Positions 15,180 through 25,347 are shown, numbered from the stretch's first letter. The stretch is 64,000 nt of DNA from Planomicrobium sp. YIM 101495 (GCF_009707665.1 NZ_WLZW01000001.1:1426001-1490000); one strand, 5' to 3'. Notes: generated by a model from the sequence alone, not told the origin. A program made the numbers and translations.

Positions 15180-16565
15180 TCATTGTTTTTCTTTCACGAG
15201 ATTCTCTTTCACGACGAGCAGCGCCAAAATCGCGGCTAAATAGATTGAAACCGCTGGTGCTGTGAGGACGTGCCCTGCTGTATAGGCGATTCCGATCCCG
15301 AGCAGGAACGCGACGCCGTAAAGAATGTAAAAGTAGTTGAAGTGCGTTTTCAGGTTCTTGGCAAAGTGGATGACGTATCTACCTGCGAACCACACGAGCG
15401 GTGCCATCAAATAGATGAACCCGATCCAACCGAAGGAATAGAACCAATCATGAAAATCCATCTCGATCATCTTCAGTGTCTTGCCTGGCTCAGGCTCTAC
15501 GTAGTTCCCGGCGAAGCCCATCCCGAACAATTGCTGGCTGATCGGCGAGGAGAAGAAATCTTCGCGCATCGCCACTTCGTATTTTTCACGCGAACTGAAG
15601 ACAAGGTTCTGGACTTGCTCGGAAGTGAACGTCGGTTCTTCTTCCGGCAGTTCTTCCCCTTCAAGCGGTTCCCCTTCTCCCGGACGGTCGACCGGCTGGC
15701 CGAGATTGATTCCGAGTGAAGAGATGTGCGCGAACATATTTCCGAAGACCGGCGTGAATGGTGTCGCGACGAGGAGCAATGCCGTCAGAATCGCAGACAC
15801 GAACAGATTTGCTTTGACGCGCTTCGTCCGGTTCTTCATCAGTAACATAATCAAGCTACCACAAAGAACGGACAACAAGACGATGACGATCCCGCCGTAG
15901 CCGACTTTCGTTCCGAGTGCGAGCATGCCTAGTGACAGGAGCACGAACGGAATCCAAGCCCACGGCCGTTTCAATGATTCCGTACGCTCAGTTCCGTATA
16001 AGGCGACGATCGGGAGCAGAATCGCCATGATCGCACCGATTTCATTCCCTGCATAGAACCAACCCGTGAAGCCGACTTTCGTGTGCGAATAGTTGGCAAG
16101 GCTCGTGCCGGTGATCTGTGCAACGATGAAGACCGCCGCGATGATGATACCCGACAGGAAGAAGTACTGTGTCGTTTTTTGTGCGATGTCGAATTTCATC
16201 GCTTTCAATTCCCGGTAAACGATGATCAGTCCGAGGAATGTAATGTGGAAATAAATCACTTTATTGAAGAACTTCAATTCCTGGAACAAGTAATAAGGAT
16301 CTTTCACTTGCATATTCAACACGACATTGACGACGAGAATGACGGCAAGGCCGATCAAATAGGCGACGAAGAGCCTGCTGAGCCCGCTCTTCCTGGCAAG
16401 CCATAACATGAGCAGCAAAATCGCCACCATGTACGCAGCCCGGACAAAAACACCGACCGTTACGCTCGGGCCGGCCATGAACAGGGATGCAGTCGTCAAA
16501 ATATCGATGATTGGCTGCAGCACTAGGAAAGCTACAAAAAGCATAAGTATCTTTTTCATATTCAT
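15180..16565 (-). CDS. O-antigen ligase/polymerase-like membrane protein
   Basis: 461 residues with about ten to twelve membrane segments and one large extracytoplasmic loop (roughly residues 290-370) carrying an EGEPLEGEELPEEEP acidic stretch, the layout of the O-antigen ligase/Wzy (PF04932-type) family. Its ATG at 16565 overlaps the GT4 stop by four bases (ATGA), so translation is coupled. Likely polymerises or attaches a surface polysaccharide at the outer face of the membrane, in keeping with the wall-polysaccharide genes around it. Exact reaction unknown. Confidence 0.8.
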   Translation of the reverse strand: MNMKKILMLFVAFLVLQPIIDILTTASLFMAGPSVTVGVFVRAAYMVAILLLMLWLARKSGLSRLFVAYLIGLAVILVVNVVLNMQVKDPYYLFQELKFFNKVIYFHITFLGLIIVYRELKAMKFDIAQKTTQYFFLSGIIIAAVFIVAQITGTSLANYSHTKVGFTGWFYAGNEIGAIMAILLPIVALYGTERTESLKRPWAWIPFVLLSLGMLALGTKVGYGGIVIVLLSVLCGSLIMLLMKNRTKRVKANLFVSAILTALLLVATPFTPVFGNMFAHISSLGINLGQPVDRPGEGEPLEGEELPEEEPTFTSEQVQNLVFSSREKYEVAMREDFFSSPISQQLFGMGFAGNYVEPEPGKTLKMIEMDFHDWFYSFGWIGFIYLMAPLVWFAGRYVIHFAKNLKTHFNYFYILYGVAFLLGIGIAYTAGHVLTAPAVSIYLAAILALLVVKENLVKEKQ

Positions 16566-17695
16566 GAGCTGGAATCCTCTTTCGTTAGTAGACTAAGTTG
16601 GTTGAAAATGGCCGACAGTTTCGGGCGCACATTGGATAATTCATACTCTCCGGATGTCTGCAAAGCTGCCGCACTGACTGCAGCTTGTTGTTCCGGCATC
16701 AAGTTGTTGAAGTGTGCAAGTCCTGTCGCCAACGCTTCCGGATTGCCCGGCTCGAACAGCCAGCTATTCTTGCCATCTTCGACATAATCAAGGATGCCAC
16801 CGATCCGGCTCGCCAGAATCGGAGTACCGCAAGCCATCGCTTCAAGCCCCACAAGACCGAGGCTTTCGCCTTTGCGGGTCGTCGGGAAGATGAATAGCTC
16901 AATGACATTATACACTTTCGCGAGATCCGCGTGTTTCATGAGTGGAAAATGGATGACCAGTTCTTCCAGCCCGAGTTGTTTGCGCAGCGCGAAGAACGAC
17001 GCGTCATCTTTCCCGGAACCGACCATGATGAGACGGGTCCGCTGCTGCTCCTGTGGATGGGCATCGACGTAACGTTTGAAGCCGTTCAACAGATGGTCCC
17101 ATCCTTTGCCGACATCCATCCGTCCGACGTAGCCGAAATAACGATAAGCGGGATCGAGTCCGAGTTCATTCAGCTGTGCGTTCTTCCGATCAGGCTGCGG
17201 GCGGAAAATTTCCGCATTGACACCGCCTGACGGGAAAATGTGGATCGGATTGGTGATGCCGTACTTCTCTTTGACGAGCCCTTCATAATAACGGGACGGC
17301 GTGATGACAGCAGTCGATTGCTGGAGCAGCCGTTTGACGTTCGGCTGGAACTTCTCCTGCGAAGCGACTTCCGGCACGACGTCGCTGCCATGGACATTCG
17401 TCACAATCCGAACAGAAGGCTTCAGCTTTTTCAGCTGAAGCAACGGAAAGGCATTATGCGCGGCATAGTGGACGTAGATGAAATCGTAGCCGCCCGTCAA
17501 TCCTTTCCGGATGATGTTCGCATAATGGGCAGCGTAAGCTTTTGCCTTGGCCGCTTTCGATGTCTGTTTGGTCATGACAGCACGGTCCACTTCGAAGCCT
17601 TCTGCTTGCAGGATCGCTTCCGTATTCTGGACAAATACGCCATAGCTCGGGAATTGTTCAGAAGGATACATATTGGACACGAGCAAAATCTTCAA
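16562..17695 (-). CDS. GT4 family glycosyltransferase
   Basis: 377 residues from a TTG at 17695 preceded by AAAGGAAGG; an alternative GTG at 17719 overlaps the galU stop as GTGA but lacks a site. N-terminal half begins KILLVSNMYPSEQFPSYGVFV; the C-terminal GT-B half has FGYVGRMDVGKGWDHLLNGF and the ExxGLVGLEAMACGTP nucleotide-sugar motif. A retaining GT4 enzyme using a UDP- or GDP-sugar, cytoplasmic face. Cotranscribed between galU and the ligase-like gene. Confidence 0.9.
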   Translation of the reverse strand: MKILLVSNMYPSEQFPSYGVFVQNTEAILQAEGFEVDRAVMTKQTSKAAKAKAYAAHYANIIRKGLTGGYDFIYVHYAAHNAFPLLQLKKLKPSVRIVTNVHGSDVVPEVASQEKFQPNVKRLLQQSTAVITPSRYYEGLVKEKYGITNPIHIFPSGGVNAEIFRPQPDRKNAQLNELGLDPAYRYFGYVGRMDVGKGWDHLLNGFKRYVDAHPQEQQRTRLIMVGSGKDDASFFALRKQLGLEELVIHFPLMKHADLAKVYNVIELFIFPTTRKGESLGLVGLEAMACGTPILASRIGGILDYVEDGKNSWLFEPGNPEALATGLAHFNNLMPEQQAAVSAAALQTSGEYELSNVRPKLSAIFNQLSLLTKEDSSS

Positions 17696-17715
17696 ATTTG
17701 TTCCTTCCTTTCCGT

Positions 17716-18591
17716 TCACTTGTTCGCTTCATCCAACTTCTGCTGCATGAACTTGAGCAGCCCCGACCGGAGTTCCGGACGTTGCAGGGCGAATTCGAGA
17801 GTCGTCTCGACGAAGCCGTGTGTTTCCCCGACATCGTAACGTTTGCCGTCGAATGCATAGCCGTAGACGTTCTGGATGGCATTCAATTGTTCGATCGCGT
17901 CCGTCAATTGGATTTCCCCGCCTGCCCCGACTTTCATTTCGTCGAGGAATTGGAAGATTTCCGGATTGAACACGTAGCGTCCGATGATTGCCAAGTTTGA
18001 CGGCGCTGTGCCGGCACGCGGTTTCTCGACGAATTTCTTCGCTTTGTACAGCTGGCCGTCCTTCTCTGCAGGATCAAGAATGCCGTAACGGTATGTTTCT
18101 TCGTCAGGCACTTCCATGACGCCAATGATGGACGATTGTGTTTCTTCGTATTGCTGCATGAGTTGCTTCAGACCAGGCGTTTCCGACTGGATGATGTCAT
18201 CGCCAAGCAAGACGGCGAACGGCTCATCGCCGATGAATTTGCGTGCTGTCCATACCGCGTGGCCGAGACCGAGCGGGGATTTCTGCCGGATATAGTGGAT
18301 GTCCACTTTGCTCGACAACTGGACGGCATTGAGCAATTCGAATTTCTCCGATTCCGCAAGGCGGGATTCCAGGAGATGCGCGGAGTCGAAATGGTCTTCG
18401 ATCGCGCGCTTGTCTTTCCCTGTCACGATGATGATGTCTTCGATCCCTGATTCGATCGCTTCTTCTACAATATATTGGATGGTCGGCTTGTCGACGATCG
18501 GCAGCATTTCTTTCGGCATCGCTTTCGTTGCCGGCAAGAAGCGCGTTCCGAGTCCTGCAGCCGGGATAATCGCTTTTTTGACTTTTTTCAT
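17716..18591 (-). CDS. galU: UTP-glucose-1-phosphate uridylyltransferase
   Basis: 291 residues, usual length. Starts after AAAGGAGG with [20 protein letters not shown], the nucleotide-binding motif, then [20 protein letters not shown] and VEKPRAG. Makes UDP-glucose from UTP and glucose-1-phosphate for polysaccharide and glycolipid synthesis. First gene of the operon galU-GT4-ligase-like. Confidence 0.95.
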   Translation of the reverse strand: MKKVKKAIIPAAGLGTRFLPATKAMPKEMLPIVDKPTIQYIVEEAIESGIEDIIIVTGKDKRAIEDHFDSAHLLESRLAESEKFELLNAVQLSSKVDIHYIRQKSPLGLGHAVWTARKFIGDEPFAVLLGDDIIQSETPGLKQLMQQYEETQSSIIGVMEVPDEETYRYGILDPAEKDGQLYKAKKFVEKPRAGTAPSNLAIIGRYVFNPEIFQFLDEMKVGAGGEIQLTDAIEQLNAIQNVYGYAFDGKRYDVGETHGFVETTLEFALQRPELRSGLLKFMQQKLDEANK

Positions 18592-18675
18592 GAGAGAGGC
18601 CTCCTTTAGTTGAAGTAAGGTCGTTTATATCATTATATGTTGCATAATAGAATGCTGTTTAGAAAGGCAGAAGAA

Positions 18676-18790
18676 AACACTCCATGCGGACGCTTTCCGC
18701 GGGCATGGCTTGAGCCTCCTCATTCACTTCGCTCTCTGCGGGGTCTCAAGCTCATGCTATTTCCGCAGGAAAGCGTTGGCCGAGGGAAGT
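18676..18790. repeat. Imperfect palindromic intergenic repeat
   Basis: The arm CGCTTTCCGCGGGCATGGCTTGAG is mirrored about 60 bases later by CTCAAGCTCATGC...CCGCAGGAAAGCG. It resembles a repeat I associate with Bacillales intergenic regions; no reading frame is credible. It sits between galU and the next operon. Confidence 0.6.
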
Positions 18791-18919
18791 TCGGACAATG
18801 CTTTGCGAGGAAGCAGCGAAGCGATGCAGGAGCACATCTTTGCCCTTCGCCGCATTCCGTGCTTTCTTCTTAAGATAGCATCAGATGCTCCAATTATCAC
18901 AATTCAAAGATGAGTGCGT

Positions 18920-19055
18920 GAAGATATGGAGCAAAAACGGCGGAGACTCTAGTGGAATTAGTGAAGTCTCGAAATCCACCCGGACTCGGGAAGCGAGGAC
19001 GGGTTAGTTCGAGGCGAGCCCACTAGACGCGGAGCCTTTTTGCGGAATATCGTTC
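18920..19055. repeat. Second repeat-like, hairpin-rich intergenic block
   Basis: GC-rich stretch with internal pairing (for example GGCTCGCC-type arms near 19010-19040 against AGTGGG) and no gene. It resembles dispersed Bacillales intergenic sequence, but only one copy occurs in this window. Confidence 0.35.
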
Positions 19056-19063
19056 TAACTAGA

Positions 19064-20356
19064 TTAGATCGTTTGCTCAGCCTTGTGGTTCTTGGAGTCT
19101 CCTAGTAAGTAGACGTCGAAGCCTGCTTGTTCCCACTTGTCGCGGCTGATGCAGTTTTTCGTGTCGATGACAATCTTGTTTTTGAGCGTCGTAAATCGTG
19201 CTGGGTCAAGCTCCTTGAACACCGTGTGGTCCGTCAAGATGACAAGTGCCGATGCGTCTTGGACGGCTTCTTCCATCGATTGCGTCTGGACCGGCAATTG
19301 GTTTTCTTTGATATGAGGGTCATGCGCCATGATGTTCATGTTGCGCTGGCGGAATTGCTCCACCACTTCGACGGACGGGCTTTCGCGCATGTCGTCGATG
19401 TTGCCTTTGAATGCAAGGCCAAGTGCCGCGATTTTCGGATCGTTGATGCCTTTCGCATTCAAGATATCGGCTGTCAGCTGTGCTGTATAAGAAGGCATGC
19501 CGTCGTTCGTGCGGCGGGCCAAGTGAATCATTTGCGCTTTTTCCGGGTCCAATTCCACGAGGAACCATGGATCGACTGCGATACAGTGTCCGCCGACGCC
19601 AGGGCCTGGCTTGTGAATGTTGACACGCGGGTGGAAGTTGGCAAGGTCGATCGCTTCCCAGATGTTGACACCGATCCCTTGTGCAATCATCGCAAGTTCG
19701 TTCGCGAAAGCGATGTTGACATCACGGTATGTATTCTCCATGACTTTGACAAGCTCAGCAGTTGTGGCATCCGTTTCGTGCATTTCCCCTTGGACGAAGG
19801 ATTCGTACAGTTCCGTCGTCATGCGTGCGGATGCTTCGTTGATGCCGCCGATGATGCGGTCGTTCGTGACCAGCTCCGTGAAGACTTTACCCGGGATGAC
19901 GCGCTCAGGTGAATGCGAAACGAAGAGTTCCGTGCCGATTTCCATGCCTGACTTGATCAATTCCGGCATCATGACGTTTTCCACCGTTTTCGGTGGGACC
20001 GTCGATTCCAGGATCACCAAGTTGCCCTTTTCAAGGAATGGTACGACTGATGCTGTCGCTTTGCGCACGTAGTCCATCTCGGCCGTTTTGTCCGCTTTGA
20101 TCGGAGACGGCACGGCGATGATGAAGACGTCCGCTCGTTGCGGCGTTGTGCCTGCTGTCAGCATGCCATTATCGACTGCAAGGTCCAAACGTTCCTGCAA
20201 GCCGTCTTCTTCTATATGAAGTTGTTTGTTCTGGATCATCTTTACCGCACGTTCATTGACATCCACACCGTGGACTTGGTGGCCATGATTGGCGAACATG
20301 ACTGCTGTCGGTAAACCGATGTAGCCGAGTCCGACAACACAAATCGATTTTTTCAT
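19064..20356 (-). CDS. UDP-N-acetyl-D-mannosamine dehydrogenase
   Basis: 430 residues; start after AAAGGAG. Rossmann motif VVGLGYIGLPTAVMFA, substrate region TDATTAELVKVMENTYRDVNIAFANE, and the catalytic cysteine in GPGVGGHCIAVDPWFL, the form typical of WecC-type UDP-ManNAc dehydrogenases rather than UDP-glucose dehydrogenases. Product is UDP-ManNAcA with reduction of 2 NAD. It follows the TagA-like gene by 15 bases in one operon, which supports a ManNAc/ManNAcA-containing wall polysaccharide. Confidence 0.88.
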   Translation of the reverse strand: MKKSICVVGLGYIGLPTAVMFANHGHQVHGVDVNERAVKMIQNKQLHIEEDGLQERLDLAVDNGMLTAGTTPQRADVFIIAVPSPIKADKTAEMDYVRKATASVVPFLEKGNLVILESTVPPKTVENVMMPELIKSGMEIGTELFVSHSPERVIPGKVFTELVTNDRIIGGINEASARMTTELYESFVQGEMHETDATTAELVKVMENTYRDVNIAFANELAMIAQGIGVNIWEAIDLANFHPRVNIHKPGPGVGGHCIAVDPWFLVELDPEKAQMIHLARRTNDGMPSYTAQLTADILNAKGINDPKIAALGLAFKGNIDDMRESPSVEVVEQFRQRNMNIMAHDPHIKENQLPVQTQSMEEAVQDASALVILTDHTVFKELDPARFTTLKNKIVIDTKNCISRDKWEQAGFDVYLLGDSKNHKAEQTI

Positions 20357-20371
20357 GATTGGTAAACTCCT

Positions 20372-21088
20372 TTATTTTTGGGATCTCAATACTTTCACAA
20401 GAAATACAGGCAGCTGTAATTGGCGTTTGATGCGGCTCGGGTTCGACGCGAGGCGGTACAGCCATTCGATGCCGAGCTTACGGAACGGAGCGGGTGCGCG
20501 TTTGACTGTTCCGGAGAAGACGTCGAAGCTGCCTCCCACACCTTGGAATACAAGGACGTTCTGAAGTGCCCGCATGTTCCGCTTCATCCACAGTTCCTGC
20601 TTCGGACTGCCGAGTGCGACGAAGAGGATGCGTGCGCCGCTTTCGCGAATGCGCTCGACTAGTGCCGCTTCATCCTTTTCATAGCCGTTCGAGTAGCCGG
20701 CGACTGGAATGTTCGGATGCGTCTTCTTGATTTCTTCGATCGCTTTTGTCACAACTTCCTCTTTCGCGCCGTAGAAAAATACCGGATGCTGGTCTTCTTC
20801 CGCGAAAGCGAGAAGACGCGCCATCATGTCTACGCCCGTGACACGTGATGTGACGGTGCCGCCTTTCACTTTCGACGCCAGTAAGATGCCGACGCCGTCC
20901 GCAATCTGGTAAGTGGATGCGTTGATCAGTTGTTTCACTTGCGGGTCTTTTTGTGCCGCCATCACTTTTTCGGGATTGACCGCGATGATGGTCGACTGTT
21001 CACTGCGTGCAACGCGACCGCGCAGATCCTCGATAATGCCTTCATATGTCAGCGGGGATACATCGACCCCGAGATAACTGTCTTTCAT
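20372..21088 (-). CDS. tagA: WecG/TagA/CpsF family N-acetylmannosaminyltransferase
   Basis: 238 residues, family length. Motifs include NPEKVMAAQKD, ADGVGILLASK, VTGVDMMARLL, the FFYGAKEEV stretch and VALGSPKQELWMKRN, all characteristic of the GT26 fold. It would add ManNAc to undecaprenyl-PP-GlcNAc, the linkage-unit step. Start at ATG 21088 after GAGG. First gene of the operon with the dehydrogenase. Confidence 0.9.
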   Translation of the reverse strand: MKDSYLGVDVSPLTYEGIIEDLRGRVARSEQSTIIAVNPEKVMAAQKDPQVKQLINASTYQIADGVGILLASKVKGGTVTSRVTGVDMMARLLAFAEEDQHPVFFYGAKEEVVTKAIEEIKKTHPNIPVAGYSNGYEKDEAALVERIRESGARILFVALGSPKQELWMKRNMRALQNVLVFQGVGGSFDVFSGTVKRAPAPFRKLGIEWLYRLASNPSRIKRQLQLPVFLVKVLRSQK

Positions 21089-21338
21089 CTATTCAAACCT
21101 CGATTCCCTGGTCTTCAATTTTACTAGTATATCAGATTCAGCAGGGAGTTGCATAGGCTGAATGACAAGTGTTAGAATTTAGCAAGGACAAGGCTTCAAG
21201 GGTCTTAGTCCGCTCCGGTGAAGCAGTGAAAAGTGGTTAGAAAATTATCTATTTTCTGGCGCTGTTCGTCAGCCTCCCTTTTCGAACCTCTGACAAGTTC
21301 GTCAGCCCTCACCGGGACCAGTTTAGGAGGAAATGTAA
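21089..21338. promoter_or_regulatory. Divergent intergenic region between tagA and csaB
   Basis: 250 bases holding promoters for two diverging operons. CTCCGGTGAAGC (about 21212) and CCCTCACCGGGA (about 21306) could form a leader hairpin before csaB, and TCTGGCGCTG and CAGCCTCCC stretches add GC-rich structure. No gene. Confidence 0.4.
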
Positions 21339-22448
21339 GTGAAAATTGTATTATCAGGGTTTTATGGTTTGGGAAATACGGGCGATGAAGCGATTCTGAA
21401 GTCCATTATCGATAATTTACGCGCAGAGCTCGACAGTCCCGACATCACGGTGTTCTCCCTGTCCCCTGAAGAGACAGCGAAGGAATACAACGTGAAATCG
21501 GTGTATCGTGCATGGCGCCGTGAGAACAAGGAAAAAGTGAAAGCGCTGCGTGGCGCAGACTTGCTCGTATCCGGAGGCGGCGGTCTCTTGCAGGATACGT
21601 ATCCGACGAAGTTCTTGTTCGGTCCGCTTCCTTATTACTTGCTGATCGTGCTGCTCGCGAAGCTTTGCGGAACGAAAGTGATGTTCTTCTCGCAAGGCAT
21701 CGGGCCGGTCACATCGAAGTGGGGCAAGTTCTTGATGCGCCTGCTTGCGAACCGCGCAGACTTCGTGACGGTGCGTGACCAGTATTCGAAGGATTACTTG
21801 CACAGCCTCGGCGTGACGCGTCCGGAGACGGTCGTTACGGCAGACATCGTCTTCGCATTCAAAGCGGACGAGGAAGACCGTGCATACAACTCCTTGCCAT
21901 TGACTGGCGAAGAGAAGATCGTTGCCGTGACGATACGCCCGTGGTTCGACCATCCGGATTACATCGAGAAGACGGCGCACTTGTTGGATGAGTTGATCGA
22001 ACAGCGCGGTGTGACACCGGTCTTCGTGCCGATGGAAGGTAAGTATGACGTCCCTGCTTCCAAGGAAGTCATGGCGAAAATGAAGCACGCGGACAAAGCA
22101 ATGCTACTCGGATCGGATTTCACACCGAACGAGTTCTTGAACTTCATCCGCCACGCGGAATTGACAGTCGGCCTCCGTTTGCACGCTTTGATCTTCTCAG
22201 CGCTTTCGAACGTCCCGCACCTCGGATTCTCTTACGACAAGAAAGTCGAGAGCTTCCTGAAACGTTCGGGCATGTGGGATTATTCGTTCCGCCTCGGCGA
22301 GATCGATGAAACTAAACTGCTAGAGAACGCGTTATATTTACTGGATAATAAAGAACAAGCGCAAGCGATCATTGCGCCGAATGTACAGACACTGCACGAT
22401 GAGGCAATGCGTAACGTCGAGTTGCTGAAGGAAAAGTTCGAGAAATAA
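21339..22448 (+). CDS. csaB: Polysaccharide pyruvyl transferase CsaB
   Basis: 369 residues from GTG 21339 with AGGAGG upstream (an ATG in between leads at once to a stop). KIVLSGFYGLGNTGDEAIL and VSGGGGLLQDTY are the family signatures; GLRLHALIFSAL lies in the C-terminal half. CsaB transfers pyruvate from PEP to ManNAc residues of secondary wall polysaccharide, the ligand of SLH domains. Its presence explains how the seven SLH proteins in this window are retained. First gene of a three-gene operon. Confidence 0.95.
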   Translation: MKIVLSGFYGLGNTGDEAILKSIIDNLRAELDSPDITVFSLSPEETAKEYNVKSVYRAWRRENKEKVKALRGADLLVSGGGGLLQDTYPTKFLFGPLPYYLLIVLLAKLCGTKVMFFSQGIGPVTSKWGKFLMRLLANRADFVTVRDQYSKDYLHSLGVTRPETVVTADIVFAFKADEEDRAYNSLPLTGEEKIVAVTIRPWFDHPDYIEKTAHLLDELIEQRGVTPVFVPMEGKYDVPASKEVMAKMKHADKAMLLGSDFTPNEFLNFIRHAELTVGLRLHALIFSALSNVPHLGFSYDKKVESFLKRSGMWDYSFRLGEIDETKLLENALYLLDNKEQAQAIIAPNVQTLHDEAMRNVELLKEKFEK

Positions 22449-22476
22449 CGGTTCGATGATAGAAAGGGAATGACTT

Positions 22477-23652
22477 ATGAAAATCTTGCTTGCAACATCT
22501 TATGACTACCCCCACCTCGGCGGGCTGTCGACCCATATGACGACATTAAAAACAGGCCTCGAGAACCTTGGCCACACGGTAGAAACGCTATCGTTCACAG
22601 ACGTTGAGAAATGGCGCCGCGACTTCGTTGCTCGCGGTCCTTCGTTTGTCCTGAACAAAGTTTCACTCGGCGCAGGCTACGTCTGGACGTTGAACCGCCG
22701 CCAGGACTTCCTGGAGAAAATGCTGAAGCAGCCGAAGTACCAGTCATTCGACTTGGTCAACGCACAGGATGTCTTCGCAACACGCGCTTCGCTGAAAGCA
22801 GGCCTTCCGACAGTGACGACGGCGCACGGCTATTTGACGTACGAAGGCATTTCGAAAGGCTCGGTCGCTGAAAACAGCAAACACTCTGCTGAATTGTTGT
22901 CGGTCGAATTCGACATGTTCAAGAAAACGCGCGAAGTCGTCACAGTCGATACACGCATCAAAGAATACATCAAGCGCGAAGCGGACGTTGACGCGACGAT
23001 GATCAAGAACTTCATCGACGTGGAAGACTTCAAGCCGGAATTGGACCGCCGCGCGGAGTTCCGCAAGAAATACGGCTTCTCGGACGATGAGAAGATTTTC
23101 TTCATCCCGCGCCGCCTGACGAAAAAGAACGGCGTCATCTACCCGATCCTTTCATTCCCTCCTGTCTTGGAGAAATTCCCGAACGCGCGTCTTGTGTTCG
23201 CAGGAACGGGTGAAATGATGGACGAGATGAAAGCGAAAGCGAAAGAGCTCGGTATCGAGAAACAAGTCACAATGCTTGGCGCAGTCGACCATAAAGACAT
23301 GATCCAATATTACGCGCTCAGCGATATCGCGCTTGTTCCGTCGATTTACTCGGCGGGTGTCGAAGAAGCGACTTCGATCTCGGCACTTGAAGCGATGGGC
23401 TCTGGTATTCCACTAATCGCCTGTGCAGTCGGCGGCTTGAAAGAGATCGTCGACCACGAAACGGACGGCTTGCTCGTAGAAGAGCGGAACGTGCCAGCAT
23501 TGACTGACGCGATGATCCGACTCCTGGAAGATCCGGAATACGGCAGCGGCCTTGCTGATGCAGCACGCCAAAAAATCGTCGCAAACTATTCGCATTTCGC
23601 AGCAGCGGAAAAATACGAAGCCATCTACAAACGTGCGCTTCAACAATCTTGA
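22477..23652 (+). CDS. GT4 family glycosyltransferase
   Basis: 391 residues. N-terminal KILLATSYDYPHLGGLSTHM and the C-terminal PRRLTKKNGVIYPILSF plus SALEAMGSGIPLIACAVGG motifs define a GT-B retaining transferase. It lies between csaB and a MurJ-type flippase, 28 bases after csaB, so it probably builds the repeating unit of the polysaccharide that CsaB pyruvylates. Confidence 0.9.
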   Translation: MKILLATSYDYPHLGGLSTHMTTLKTGLENLGHTVETLSFTDVEKWRRDFVARGPSFVLNKVSLGAGYVWTLNRRQDFLEKMLKQPKYQSFDLVNAQDVFATRASLKAGLPTVTTAHGYLTYEGISKGSVAENSKHSAELLSVEFDMFKKTREVVTVDTRIKEYIKREADVDATMIKNFIDVEDFKPELDRRAEFRKKYGFSDDEKIFFIPRRLTKKNGVIYPILSFPPVLEKFPNARLVFAGTGEMMDEMKAKAKELGIEKQVTMLGAVDHKDMIQYYALSDIALVPSIYSAGVEEATSISALEAMGSGIPLIACAVGGLKEIVDHETDGLLVEERNVPALTDAMIRLLEDPEYGSGLADAARQKIVANYSHFAAAEKYEAIYKRALQQS

Positions 23653-23679
23653 CCGGGCTTTAAGAAAGAAGGTACTGAT

Positions 23680-25200
23680 ATGTCGAGTTTGAAAAAAGCG
23701 GCGATATGGACGACCGGCCTCGCCCTGCTGCTGAAATTATCCGGATTTTTACGCGAATCGGTCGTTGCCCGGGAGTTCGGGGCATCGGACGCGACGGACG
23801 GCTACTTCCTCGCCTTTTCTTTCATTACGCTCGTCGTCGCAATGATCGCTACCGGCTTCAACAATGTCTTCTTGCCGATGTACATCAAGCGGCGACAAAG
23901 CGGCGAAGATCCGACAGACGGCAATGCCAATGCGCTGCTGAACTGGACGATGCTGCTGTTCATCGCGATCTCAGTGATCGGGTGGGCATTCGCCGAGAAG
24001 TTCGTGCCGTTCATCTACCGCAACATGAGTCCAGGTGCTGAGCAAGTCGCGGTCGAAATGACCGAAGTGTTCTTCATCTTCATGGTGTTCATCGCGCTTG
24101 CCGGCTTGCTGGAATCGTACTTGCAGTCACGCCGTATCTTTGTCCCGACACTCGTGTCGAAGCTGTCTGCGACATTAATGGCTGCCTTGTTCGCCTTGCT
24201 GTTCAGTGATGTCTGGGGCATTTACGCAGTCGCGTACGGCTTTATTTTCGGAACGATCGTCGGAGCATTGATTCAAGTCGTCTATCTTGTCCGGTCGGAT
24301 TACAAGTGGACGCCGGCACTCAAAATGGAAGCGGACTTCCGCAAGGCCTTCTTGATTTTGATCGTGCCGTCCTTGTTGAACTCGGTCGTCGGCCAAGTGA
24401 ACTTGTTCGTCAACAAATCGTTCGCGTCCGGCGTCGGCTTCGAAGGGGCTGTCACGTACTTGAACAACTCGCAGCTGATCGTGTCGATTCCGAACGCAAT
24501 CTATGCGGCGACACTCGCAGCAATCATCTTCACCTTGATGTCCGAACAGACTGAGAACGTCGCGAAATTCCGCGACACAGTCTTTCGCGGTATGGAGCTG
24601 TCGTTCATCACGCTTGTCCCGATCACGGCAGGCTTGCTCGTCGTCGGGGACGCAGTGATCGCGTTCATCTATGAGCGCGGGAAGTTTACCGCAGTCGATT
24701 CAGCGAACACTCACATTGCGTTACTGTTCTATTTGCCGATCATCATCTTCCAAGGCATGCAGCTGATCCTTTCCAAATCAATGTATGCACGTGGGAAAAC
24801 TGCGATCGTCTTCCGTATTTCTGTGACGACGATCGCGATCAACTTCTTGCTGAACTGGTTATTGGTCGAACGTTACGGTTACGTCGCACTTGCTTTCGCC
24901 GCGTCAATCGTCTCGATCTACTATTTCACAGTCTCGCTCATCGTTGTCTACAAAGACCTCGGCTGGGGCGAATTGCGTCGTTTCGGCGATTCAGCTGTCC
25001 GGACAATTTTGCCGGCCGCGGTCATGGCATTGACCGTATGGGGTGCGAAACGCTTGCTTGGTACAGAACAGTGGTACTCGCTCCTGCAGCTGGCGGTGCT
25101 GATTCCGATCGGCGTCATCGTCTACGCAGTTGCCCTGCGTATCATCCATCCGGCTGGCTTCGGCCGTGTACTCGGACTTGTGAAACGCGGGAAGAAATAA
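23680..25200 (+). CDS. MurJ/MviN family lipid II or polysaccharide flippase
   Basis: 506 residues with about 14 membrane segments, usual length. FLRESVVAREFGASDATDGYF near residue 25 is the MurJ/MviN hallmark. In an operon with csaB and a GT4 enzyme it may flip the lipid-linked wall-polysaccharide unit rather than lipid II; both readings are open. Terminator follows immediately. Confidence 0.88.
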   Translation: MSSLKKAAIWTTGLALLLKLSGFLRESVVAREFGASDATDGYFLAFSFITLVVAMIATGFNNVFLPMYIKRRQSGEDPTDGNANALLNWTMLLFIAISVIGWAFAEKFVPFIYRNMSPGAEQVAVEMTEVFFIFMVFIALAGLLESYLQSRRIFVPTLVSKLSATLMAALFALLFSDVWGIYAVAYGFIFGTIVGALIQVVYLVRSDYKWTPALKMEADFRKAFLILIVPSLLNSVVGQVNLFVNKSFASGVGFEGAVTYLNNSQLIVSIPNAIYAATLAAIIFTLMSEQTENVAKFRDTVFRGMELSFITLVPITAGLLVVGDAVIAFIYERGKFTAVDSANTHIALLFYLPIIIFQGMQLILSKSMYARGKTAIVFRISVTTIAINFLLNWLLVERYGYVALAFAASIVSIYYFTVSLIVVYKDLGWGELRRFGDSAVRTILPAAVMALTVWGAKRLLGTEQWYSLLQLAVLIPIGVIVYAVALRIIHPAGFGRVLGLVKRGKK

Positions 25201-25202
25201 TA

Positions 25203-25236
25203 GAAGCACGAGCTGCATGCGGCTCGTGCTTTTTTT
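25203..25236 (+). terminator. Terminator of the csaB operon
   Basis: AAGCACGAGC-TGCATGC-GGCTCGTGCTTTTTTT directly after the stop codon. Confidence 0.9.
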
Positions 25237-25251
25237 GCGGGGTTTTTGGCT

Positions 25252-25347
25252 GAAGTGCGATATGGGGGACGTGAAATGCGATATGCCGGGAACGAAGTGC
25301 GATATCAGCGGCGTGAAATGCGATATGCGTGCGGTGAAATGCGATAT
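25252..25347 (+). repeat. 21-bp-period array, family GAARTGCGATAT, five units
   Basis: Units start at 25252, 25273, 25294, 25315 and 25336; the 12-mer alternates GAAGTG and GAAATG forms; spacers vary. The last four spacers match or nearly match those of the next array (25496-25591), so the two arose by local duplication. Confidence 0.92.
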
